Shown here in pieces: positions 1 through 5,538 of a DNA stretch of 8,624 bases. The stretch lies in NCBI GenBank assembly GCA_026393335.1, contig JAPLAJ010000112.1, positions 1 through 8,624 on the forward strand, in the 5' to 3' direction. Source of the stretch: Rhodoluna sp. GTDB lineage: Bacteria; Actinomycetota; Actinomycetes; Actinomycetales; Microbacteriaceae. Numbering within the stretch: position 1 is the stretch's first letter; the number at the start of each line of letters is the position of its first letter. The notes beneath the pieces are model-generated. The model made no database searches and was not told the DNA's origin. It saw nothing but the letters and a program-made list of their open reading frames with translations. The position numbers and the translations under genes were made by a program.

Positions 1-1001
1 ACCTGAGCCAACTGGTTAACGTTGTTTACAGGACCAAACAAGATGTCTTCTCTGCTTGGGTCACCGGTGATTGCATTTGCCTTAACTTCTGCAGTAAGAA
101 TTGCAACGAATTCATCGTGAACGCTCTCGTGCACCAAGATACGAGTAGCAGCTGTACAGTCTTGACCTGCGTTAAAGAAACCAGCAACAACAATCTGTGC
201 TGCAGCTTTGTGAAGATCTGCATCAGCAAAAACAATTACCGGTGCTTTTCCACCAAGTTCAAGGTGCACTCGCTTTAGATCTAGAGCTGCACTCTTAGCA
301 ACTTCCATACCCGCACGAACTGAACCGGTGATAGAAACCATCTGTGGGGTTTCGTGCTCAATCATCGCTCTACCGGTGTCACGGTTTCCTGTAACAACGT
401 TGAACACACCTGCTGGTAAGAATTCGCTAGCAATTTCAGCAAGTAACAGTGTTGATGCAGGTGTTGTATCCGATGGCTTTAGAACAATTGTGTTACCTGC
501 AGCAATTGCTGGAGCAAACTTCCAGGTAGCCATATTCAATGGATAGTTCCAAGGAGTTACCTGACCTATTACACCGATAGGTTCTCTTCTAATTGAAGAG
601 GTGTGATCTTTGGCATACTCAGCGGTAGCTCTACCTTCAAGGTTTCTAGCAGCACCAGCGAAGAAGCGAATCTGATCGACAGAAACCATAACTTCATACT
701 CAACCAAAGTGCTTCTTGGCTTACCTGTGTTACGAGATTCAACATCAGCCATCTCTTCAGCGCGAGCCTCAAGTGCATCTGCGATTCTAAATAGCGCTAG
801 TTGGCGCTCGGAAGGAGTAGTTTGACTCCAAGTTTCAAAAGCCTTGTCGGCTGCCTTATAGGCGGTGTCAACATCACTTTCATTAGAGACCGGGGATGTT
901 GCATAAACTTCGCCATTTGCAGGGTTGATTATGTCTAGGGTTTCACCTGACTTTGCAGCTACATGGCTGCCATTGATGAAGTTTTTTAGTTCCTGTGCCA
1001 T
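1..1001 (-). CDS. patD: gamma-aminobutyraldehyde dehydrogenase (ALDH superfamily), 3' end beyond window
   Basis: NAD(P)-dependent aldehyde dehydrogenase, expected to oxidise 4-aminobutyraldehyde (from putrescine) to GABA in the cytoplasm. The window shows 333 complete codons from the ATG at 1001; E. coli PatD is about 474 residues, so roughly 140 C-terminal residues lie to the left. Visible motifs are PWNYP (catalytic-site Asn152), LKPSD, the SITGS cofactor loop, HLELGGKAPVIVF with general base Glu248, and FNAGQDCTAA with nucleophile Cys282. The Glu-Cys spacing of 34 matches the family. RFFAGAAR and the GQDC context resemble PatD more than betaine or succinate-semialdehyde dehydrogenases, from memory. 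The start is supported by a strong Shine-Dalgarno. The gene diverges from an Lrp-like regulator, with an aminotransferase just beyond. Substrate assignment is inference; another omega-aminoaldehyde is possible. Confidence 0.88.
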   Translation of the reverse strand, partial: MAQELKNFINGSHVAAKSGETLDIINPANGEVYATSPVSNESDVDTAYKAADKAFETWSQTTPSERQLALFRIADALEARAEEMADVESRNTGKPRSTLVEYEVMVSVDQIRFFAGAARNLEGRATAEYAKDHTSSIRREPIGVIGQVTPWNYPLNMATWKFAPAIAAGNTIVLKPSDTTPASTLLLAEIASEFLPAGVFNVVTGNRDTGRAMIEHETPQMVSITGSVRAGMEVAKSAALDLKRVHLELGGKAPVIVFADADLHKAAAQIVVAGFFNAGQDCTAATRILVHESVHDEFVAILTAEVKANAITGDPSREDILFGPVNNVNQLAQ

Positions 1002-1008
1002 TTGAAAA

Positions 1009-1017
1009 CTCTCCTTC
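1009..1017 (-). promoter_or_regulatory. Shine-Dalgarno of the aldehyde dehydrogenase
   Basis: Read on the minus strand this is GAAGGAGAG, 7 nt before the ATG at 1001. It is the clearest ribosome binding site in the window and fixes the dehydrogenase start. It contrasts with several other genes here, which have no Shine-Dalgarno and look leaderless. Confidence 0.8.
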
Positions 1018-1127
1018 GAGCCTTATAAAAGGGTAAACATTCAGTATTTCTAATGTCTAAAGACTATTACAACCAGAAGAATCAGAACCAATCCGTAGGT
1101 CAAAAGGCCCAAATGATACGGAATCTA

Positions 1128-1140
1128 TACCAAATTGGTA
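1128..1140. repeat. perfect 13-bp palindrome, candidate operator
   Basis: TACCAAATTGGTA is a perfect inverted repeat of two 6-bp arms around a central A. It coincides with the third CCAA box of the series and lies about 55 bp upstream of the Lrp-like ATG. Its size and symmetry fit a site for a dimeric HTH regulator such as the adjacent Lrp/AsnC protein. It does not closely match the E. coli Lrp consensus that I remember. Confidence 0.5.
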
Positions 1141-1193
1141 AATTTGGTTCGAAATCAGGACCAAAATGGCAAAAAGTGTGCCAAAATCGCAGT

Positions 1194-1667
1194 ATGGCTA
1201 GAACAGACCGGGCAAAGGCGTCAGTTCTCGATGACATCTCAAAGGAGATCATCGAGCAGCTTCAGACTGACGGTCGCAAGCCATATAGCGAGATAGCCAA
1301 GGCAGTAGGCCTCAGTGAAGCAGCTGTTCGCCAGAGAATGCAGAAGCTTCAAGAATCTGGAGTGATGCAGGTGGTAGCTGTTACCGACCCTCTGCAGTTG
1401 GGTTTCTATCGTCAGGCCATGATTGGCATTCGCTGTGCCGGAGACATGACAGACCTGGCCAACAAATTATCTGCAATGCCTGAAGCGGATTATGTAGTGA
1501 TGACCGCAGGCTCTTTTGACATCCTGGTTGAAGTCGTAGTGGAAAACGACCAAGACCTAATCGATGTTCTAAACACAAAGATCAGATCACTTCCAGAAGT
1601 GCTCTCTACTGAGACCTTTGTGTATCTCAAGCTCCACAAGCAGTTCTACAACTGGGGTGTTAGATAG
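1194..1667 (+). CDS. Lrp/AsnC family transcriptional regulator
   Basis: 157-residue regulator of the feast/famine type. Residues about 12-60 form the AsnC-type winged HTH, with the helix-turn-helix around SEIAKAVGLSEAAVRQRMQ. Residues about 70-148 form the RAM ligand-binding and oligomerisation domain, including TAGSFDILVEV and a conserved tail with TFVYLKL. An upstream in-frame ATG at 1053 would add 47 Asn/Gln/Lys-rich residues unlike the family and would run through the operator-like boxes, so I use the ATG at 1194, which gives the usual family length. There is no Shine-Dalgarno; CAAAAT at 1182-1187 sits six bases upstream, which would suit a leaderless message. It probably regulates itself, the divergent dehydrogenase and the downstream aminotransferase, with an amine or amino acid as effector. 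The effector is unknown. Confidence 0.9.
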   Translation: MARTDRAKASVLDDISKEIIEQLQTDGRKPYSEIAKAVGLSEAAVRQRMQKLQESGVMQVVAVTDPLQLGFYRQAMIGIRCAGDMTDLANKLSAMPEADYVVMTAGSFDILVEVVVENDQDLIDVLNTKIRSLPEVLSTETFVYLKLHKQFYNWGVR

Positions 1668-1676
1668 CTAAATAGA

Positions 1677-1720
1677 TTTGGGTATCTTTTGATACTCGAA
1701 GTGGATTGCCATTCGGCAAT
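1677..1720 (+). other. two tandem hairpins between regulator and aminotransferase
   Basis: Ten bases after the regulator stop there is a hairpin with a 10-bp stem (1677-1686 with 1691-1700), a TTTT loop and two G-U pairs. A second hairpin follows, ATTGCC-ATTC-GGCAAT (1705-1720), with a 6-bp stem. Neither is followed by a T run, so they do not look like standard terminators. They may be a weak attenuator, a processing signal or protein-binding palindromes. TTGCCA at 1706-1711 also resembles a -35 box, but I see no good -10 at normal spacing. Confidence 0.4.
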
Positions 1721-1761
1721 TCAAAAATGAAACACAAACACAATGTAAAGAGTGATATCAA

Positions 1762-3267
1762 ATGGCAATCAAGGAGAGCATAGCCCGAAAGCTTGTCTCA
1801 GCTCTAAAGCTGGATAAGGCTCCTGCAAAGCAGGCCAAAGCAACAGCCGACCACGCCACTCCGCTTCTTGACGCTCGTCGAGCAGGTAAAGAAGCAACCC
1901 CGGCAATGCTGCAACAAGCTGCAAAAGACAATTTGTTTTTGCACTTCACCCGTCACAGTCCATTCCAGAAAACAGATATGCCCATCATCACCAAAGCTGA
2001 GGGACACCACTTCTGGGACATTAACGGCAAGAAATACTTTGATGGAATTTCATCACTGTTTGCTGTGAACGTGGGACACGGTCGTGAAAGATTAGCTGAA
2101 GCAGCAGCGAAACAGATGAAGAAGTTAGATTACTTCCCACTCTGGTCACACGCACACGAGCCAGCTATTGAACTAGCTGAGCGCATACTTTCGTATGCAC
2201 CTAAAAACCTAAGTCGAGTTTTCTTCACCACCGGTGGTGGCGAGGCTAACGAGACTGCCTGGAAACTAGCCAAGCAGTACTTCAAGATGACTGGCAAGCC
2301 AATGAAGCACAAGGTACTTACCCGCGCTGTTGCCTACCACGGCACATCACACGGTGCCCTGTCGCTTACTGGTATCCCGTCTATGAAGAAGATGTTTGAA
2401 CCTCTAGTTCCAAGCACTTTCAGAGTCCCAAACACCAACTGGTACAGAGCTCAGGATGACTTCGAAAATGAAGAAGCCTTTGCGATGTGGGCTGCAGACA
2501 GAGTTGAAGAAATGATTCTGTTTGAAGATCCAGACACTGTTGCTGCGTTCTTCATTGAGCCAGTTCAGAACTCTGGTGGTTGTTTCACATCCCCACCTTC
2601 ATACTTCAAGCGAGTCCGCGAGATTTGCGATAAGTATGACGTTCTATTGGTTGCTGATGAGACTATCGATGGTTTTGGACGCATCGGAACAATGTTTGCT
2701 AGCGAGCGCTACGGATTAGAGCCAGACATGTTGGTTTGTGCAAAGGGTATTACCTCTGCCTACCAGCCTCTTGGTGCTCTAATGCTGACTGAGAAGTTGT
2801 TCGAACCTTTCAAGACGGGAACCAACATCTTCGCTCACGGTTACACATTCGCAGCTCACCCAGTTTCTTGTGCTGTGGCTCTTGAAAACCTAGACATCTT
2901 CGATGAAGAAGACCTAGTTGGCAACGTTGCTCGCAACGAAGCGGCTTTCAAGCAGACACTGGAAAAGCTAAAGGATCTGCCAATCGTTGGTGATGTTCGC
3001 GGTGCTGGTTACTTCTATGCCATCGAACTAGTTAGAGACAAGGAAACTAGAGAAACCTTCAACGATGCAGAGTCAGAGAAGCTATTGCGTCAGTTCCTAT
3101 CTCACGACCTCTATGACAATGGTCTCTACTGTCGCTCAGACGACCGTGGCGACCCTGTTGTTCAGCTAGCTCCACCATTGACCATCGGTCAAAAGGAGTT
3201 CGATGAACTAGAGCAGACACTTCGTAAGTCACTCTCCAGAGCTGGAGAGATCTTCGAGTTGATGTAA
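1762..3267 (+). CDS. class III (omega) aminotransferase, probable putrescine or omega-amine transaminase
   Basis: 501-residue PLP-dependent fold-type I class III aminotransferase. Visible elements are the phosphate-binding region FFTTGGGEANE, AVAYHGTSHGA, EPVQNSGG, the PLP-N1 aspartate Asp299 in VADETIDGFGR, and Schiff-base Lys328 in CAKGITSAY. The Asp-Lys spacing of 29 is normal. The overall pattern (AYHGT, RVPNTN, LHG-like AHGYTF) recalls actinobacterial omega-amine aminotransferases annotated as 'aspartate aminotransferase family'. With the nearby aminobutyraldehyde dehydrogenase, putrescine to 4-aminobutyraldehyde with pyruvate or 2-oxoglutarate as acceptor is the likely reaction; beta-alanine or GABA are alternatives. 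Thr301 replaces the usual Val of DEV. The first 48 residues are Lys/Ala-rich and extra to the family core; Met49 (1906) is an alternative start giving 453 residues. The Shine-Dalgarno before 1762 is weak (AAAGAG). Confidence 0.9.
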   Translation: MAIKESIARKLVSALKLDKAPAKQAKATADHATPLLDARRAGKEATPAMLQQAAKDNLFLHFTRHSPFQKTDMPIITKAEGHHFWDINGKKYFDGISSLFAVNVGHGRERLAEAAAKQMKKLDYFPLWSHAHEPAIELAERILSYAPKNLSRVFFTTGGGEANETAWKLAKQYFKMTGKPMKHKVLTRAVAYHGTSHGALSLTGIPSMKKMFEPLVPSTFRVPNTNWYRAQDDFENEEAFAMWAADRVEEMILFEDPDTVAAFFIEPVQNSGGCFTSPPSYFKRVREICDKYDVLLVADETIDGFGRIGTMFASERYGLEPDMLVCAKGITSAYQPLGALMLTEKLFEPFKTGTNIFAHGYTFAAHPVSCAVALENLDIFDEEDLVGNVARNEAAFKQTLEKLKDLPIVGDVRGAGYFYAIELVRDKETRETFNDAESEKLLRQFLSHDLYDNGLYCRSDDRGDPVVQLAPPLTIGQKEFDELEQTLRKSLSRAGEIFELM

Positions 3268-3282
3268 TACTCAAGTTCCGCT

Positions 3283-3327
3283 AAGAACCCGGTTATCCAC
3301 CAAGCAGTAGGGATGACCGGGTTCTTT
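3283..3327 (+). terminator. terminator after the aminotransferase
   Basis: An 11-bp perfect stem (AAGAACCCGGT, 3283-3293, with ACCGGGTTCTT, 3316-3326) is extended inward by ATCC/GGAT after one mismatch. It starts 15 bases after the aminotransferase stop. The T tract is short (TTCTTTAC), so strength is uncertain, but position and stem fit an intrinsic terminator that separates this module from ogt. Confidence 0.7.
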
Positions 3328-3338
3328 ACATATTTCGG

Positions 3339-3350
3339 TATTCTCGACTT
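3339..3350 (+). promoter_or_regulatory. leaderless promoter of ogt
   Basis: TATTCT (3339-3344) fits an actinobacterial TANNNT -10 box and lies exactly six bases before the GTG at 3351, with no Shine-Dalgarno between. Transcription would begin at or next to the start codon. No convincing -35 is visible. The same spacing occurs at three other starts in this window. Confidence 0.5.
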
Positions 3351-3839
3351 GTGAAACTAACTAAAGATACCTTCATTGCCTTTAAGTCCCCCATTGGCAT
3401 CATCCGCATATTCGAAGGCAATGGCAAAGTAGCTGCCATCGATATTGCGGCCCCTGGAGCGAAGGTAACAGGCAACTCCAGCGCTCTGCTAAAGACTGCC
3501 CAAAAAGAACTTGAGGCATACTTCGAGGGCAAACTAACTAAGTTCACCTTTCCTATGGATATTTCTTGCGGAACAGAGTTTCAAAGATCTGTTTGGAAAG
3601 AAATACAAAAGATTAATTTCGGCCAGGTAAAAACCTATGCCGAGATTGCTAAAGCAATTGGTAAACCGCTCGCTGCTAGAGCTGTTGGTGGAGCTGTTGG
3701 CTCTAATCCAATCCCCCTAGCTATTGGTTGTCACCGAGTTCTAGGTGCAAGTGGAAAGATAACTGGATACTCAGGTGGCAAAGGGCTTCCAACTAAACGA
3801 GTACTTCTAGCTCTTGAGGGAATAGCTTCCAAAGAATGA
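3351..3839 (+). CDS. ogt: methylated-DNA--protein-cysteine methyltransferase (O6-alkylguanine repair)
   Basis: 162-residue suicide alkyltransferase that moves alkyl groups from O6-alkylguanine (and O4-alkylthymine) to its own cysteine. Residues about 1-75 form the N-terminal domain. Residues about 76-160 form the DNA-binding and active-site domain with FQRSVWKEI, VKTYAEIA, ARAVGGAVGSNPIPL (Arg finger and Asn hinge), then acceptor Cys127 in GCHRV and GYSGG. The family almost always has PCHRV; here Pro is replaced by Gly126 while Cys, His and Arg are intact. The Cys shows it is not an alkyltransferase-like protein, which has Trp at that position. The GTG start is set by family length and a -10 box six bases upstream. 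It overlaps tag by four bases. There is no Ada-type regulatory domain. Confidence 0.93.
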   Translation: MKLTKDTFIAFKSPIGIIRIFEGNGKVAAIDIAAPGAKVTGNSSALLKTAQKELEAYFEGKLTKFTFPMDISCGTEFQRSVWKEIQKINFGQVKTYAEIAKAIGKPLAARAVGGAVGSNPIPLAIGCHRVLGASGKITGYSGGKGLPTKRVLLALEGIASKE

Positions 3840-4429
3840 GCGATTTCATAAAGAAACACGAAGATGGTTTAGCTAGGTGTAAGTGGGCTGGAACAGACGA
3901 GCTATACGTTGATTACCACGACACTGAATGGGGTGTTGCAGTTACGGGCGATCAAGAGATGTTTGAACGGATCACCTTGGAAGGCTTTCAAGCTGGTTTA
4001 TCTTGGATAACAATCCTCAAACGAAGAGAGGGCTTCCGCAAAGCGTTTCATAATTTCAACATCAAGAAGGTAGCGAACCTATCCAATGATTACATCGAGA
4101 ACCTAATGCTTGATGAAGGAATTATTAGAAACAGGGCCAAGATTCTAAGTACCGTAAGGAATGCAAACCTTGTCCTAGATCTTCAGAAACAAGGTGAAAG
4201 TATTAGCGAGATTGTTTGGAGCTTTGCTCCAACTAAGAGCAAAAGAACGAGTCCAGTTTCTTCATTCGAATGGCGAGCAACAAGTCCTGAATCTGATGCT
4301 TTGAGTAAGCATCTAAAGAAACTGGGCTTTGGCTTTGTTGGATCAACAACAATGTATGCACTAATGCAGGCAACTGGCTTTGTAAATGACCATGCGCCAG
4401 GGTGTTTCAGAAGACAAGAACTGTCCTAG
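3836..4429 (+). CDS. tag: DNA-3-methyladenine glycosylase I
   Basis: 197-residue base-excision glycosylase that removes 3-methyladenine from alkylated DNA. It aligns with E. coli Tag at a constant offset of +11: zinc ligands Cys15, His28, His186 and Cys190 (RCKW, YHDTEWG, NDHAPGC), Glu49 in LEGFQAGLSW that recognises the base, and Trp57. The HhH-type helical core includes GIIRNRAKI and LKKLGFGFVGSTT. The start lies in an ATGA overlap with the ogt stop, so the two are co-transcribed and probably translationally coupled. This pairs direct reversal with base excision for methylation damage. The stop (TAG, 4427-4429) shares a CTAG with the stop of the convergent membrane protein. Confidence 0.95.
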   Translation: MSDFIKKHEDGLARCKWAGTDELYVDYHDTEWGVAVTGDQEMFERITLEGFQAGLSWITILKRREGFRKAFHNFNIKKVANLSNDYIENLMLDEGIIRNRAKILSTVRNANLVLDLQKQGESISEIVWSFAPTKSKRTSPVSSFEWRATSPESDALSKHLKKLGFGFVGSTTMYALMQATGFVNDHAPGCFRRQELS

Positions 4430-4755
4430 TAAAGCCTTCTTTGCATTTGACGTCTTACCGCAACAATGATGTCGAATATTGCTATCGGGAAGAAAATCGG
4501 CAGAAGATACGTCCAACCAAAATTGGCTATAGGCAAAGTTGTTTCAGTTATCTTGTACGCAAGATCTTTTACCACGGTTACGGTAGATGCCTCGTAATCT
4601 CTTATTTCCTGAATTCTATAAAATGCAGTGGCAAAAATCATGTATGCAATAACTGGAAATGCTCCGCAGCTTATGCCAATGATTCTGAGAGTAAGTCTTA
4701 CCTTGTCGAAGGTAGTTCTCTCTTTCTTTTCTGCCACTCTGGTAAAAATCTTCAT
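4426..4755 (-). CDS. small membrane protein coupled to yaaA, unknown function
   Basis: 109 residues; I do not recognise the family. Two hydrophobic helices are visible, about residues 23-46 (IIGISCGAFPVIAYMIF) and 79-100 (WTYLLPIFFPIAIFDIIVA). They flank a polar loop of about 30 residues with several charges. The N-terminus is basic (KIFTRVAEKKER) and the C-terminus is strongly basic (RRQMQRRLY), so both ends are probably cytoplasmic and the loop outside. It starts in an ATGA overlap with the yaaA stop, a good sign that it is real and translated by coupling. It is chosen over the opposite-strand frame at 4402-4788, which lacks membrane or domain features and would overlap tag and yaaA. Its stop interlocks with that of tag. 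Confidence 0.75.
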   Translation of the reverse strand: MKIFTRVAEKKERTTFDKVRLTLRIIGISCGAFPVIAYMIFATAFYRIQEIRDYEASTVTVVKDLAYKITETTLPIANFGWTYLLPIFFPIAIFDIIVAVRRQMQRRLY

Positions 4756-5516
4756 TTTGTTCTAATGATTTCGCTTGTGATGAGGTAAATGGTTTTACCC
4801 TCGACTTCTAATTCTAATCCAGCCTTTTTTGCAACTGCTTTGAGTTGAGTTAGCGTTCTTGGTGCGCTCTTCGCTCTTACGAATGCTCCAACAAGTTCTC
4901 CCTTAGCTGTCTTGTTGAAATGGTTTAGAGCTCTTCTTTGACCCTTCGAATCTTCAGCTACTACTTCTACCCAATACGAATCAAGGTGATCAGGAATTGG
5001 AGCTAGATCCACATATGCTTTTGAACGTAAATCGATTATTGGCATATCCACTAGTCGGGCATAAGCAGCACCTGAATGCTCCTGCCAAACTTTCTTGAGG
5101 TTTACTTTGGGAAGTGCGGTGTTAGCTGAGAGTCTGTACCAAGGGATTCTGTCAGTTGCTGAAATAAGTCCAAATAGAGCGCTTTGAATGAGAATGTTGC
5201 CCCGCATTGTTTCTACTTCATGCTTTGTAAAAGACTCAACCTCAATAGCCTTATACAAAGTCCCGCCATAGCGCTCATACGCAGGCATAGTTGGAGCCTC
5301 TCGAATTGCCAAGTTCAGTTCCCTATCCCCTAGTTGTTTAGGGCTTAGCTTCAAGACCTTTATTGCCTCAGCCTTGCTCTTACAAACCTTCAATAGAGCC
5401 TCGAGAACCAAGTCCCTAGCCTCATTGAGTTGGCCGTAACTTAGATGAACCTGCTCAATAGTTAGATTTGCCCCACCAATCTTCTTGGTTTCACTTGGCG
5501 GTAGCAATAACAACAT
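4752..5516 (-). CDS. yaaA: peroxide stress protein YaaA (DUF328 family)
   Basis: 254 residues, the usual family length. Conserved family features are the N-terminal LLPPSETK (residues 4-11), ERYGGTLYKA (81-90), ILIQSALFGLISATDRIPWYR (108-128), IIDLRSKAY (160-168) and NHFNKTAKGELVGAF (198-212). In E. coli YaaA is OxyR-induced, lowers free intracellular iron and so protects DNA from Fenton damage; its fold is reported to resemble DNA-binding glycosylase-type folds. A role in peroxide tolerance here is inferred from the family. The start has no Shine-Dalgarno, and TAGGCT lies six bases upstream on the minus strand, fitting leaderless transcription. It is followed by the overlapping membrane-protein gene. 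Confidence 0.92.
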   Translation of the reverse strand: MLLLLPPSETKKIGGANLTIEQVHLSYGQLNEARDLVLEALLKVCKSKAEAIKVLKLSPKQLGDRELNLAIREAPTMPAYERYGGTLYKAIEVESFTKHEVETMRGNILIQSALFGLISATDRIPWYRLSANTALPKVNLKKVWQEHSGAAYARLVDMPIIDLRSKAYVDLAPIPDHLDSYWVEVVAEDSKGQRRALNHFNKTAKGELVGAFVRAKSAPRTLTQLKAVAKKAGLELEVEGKTIYLITSEIIRTK

Positions 5517-5538
5517 TTAACAAGCCTAGACTTAGACC
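5517..5538. promoter_or_regulatory. 22-bp divergent leaderless promoter with overlapping -10 boxes
   Basis: The entire gap between yaaA and the adenosyltransferase is 22 bp. On the plus strand TAGACT (5527-5532) is six bases before the ATG at 5539. On the minus strand TAGGCT (5528-5523) is six bases before the ATG at 5516. Both match TANNNT and they share the CTAG at 5526-5529, so the two -10 boxes overlap by two base pairs. There is no Shine-Dalgarno on either side and no clear -35. The -35 regions would have to lie inside the opposite coding sequences. Confidence 0.55.

Larger units (their letters stand above)
1002..1193. promoter_or_regulatory. divergent control region with phased CCAA(A/T) boxes
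   Basis: This is the whole gap between the divergent dehydrogenase and Lrp-like starts. CCAA(A/T) boxes on the plus strand begin at 1088, 1109, 1130, 1161 and 1181, giving intervals of 21, 21, 31 and 20 bp, close to multiples of a DNA helical turn. A box on the opposite strand (ATTTGG) lies at 1142-1147. The last box, CCAAAAT at 1181-1187, contains a possible -10 (CAAAAT, 1182-1187) six bases before the regulator ATG. A weak candidate promoter for the dehydrogenase on the minus strand is TTGTAA (1072-1067), an 18-bp spacer, then AATACT (1048-1043). Multiple phased sites are typical of Lrp/AsnC octamers that wrap DNA; binding by the neighbouring regulator is inference. Confidence 0.5.

Noticed and set aside
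328..794. Plus-strand open frames inside the aldehyde dehydrogenase
   Set aside because: They are antisense shadows of a strongly conserved enzyme, with no family features of their own.
1021..1030. TATAAG-like -10 for the dehydrogenase on the minus strand (1022-1027)
   Set aside because: Transcription would start inside the Shine-Dalgarno at 1009-1017, which would destroy the leader that this gene evidently uses.
1053..1193. N-terminal 47-residue extension of the Lrp-like regulator from the ATG at 1053
   Set aside because: The extension is Asn/Gln/Lys-rich, unlike the family, has no Shine-Dalgarno and covers the phased operator-like boxes. The ATG at 1194 gives the normal 157-residue length.
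4402..4788. Plus-strand 128-codon open frame
   Set aside because: It overlaps the end of tag and lies antisense to the membrane protein and to the end of yaaA. It shows no domain or hydrophobic pattern, whereas the opposite frame has two clear membrane helices and an ATGA-coupled start.
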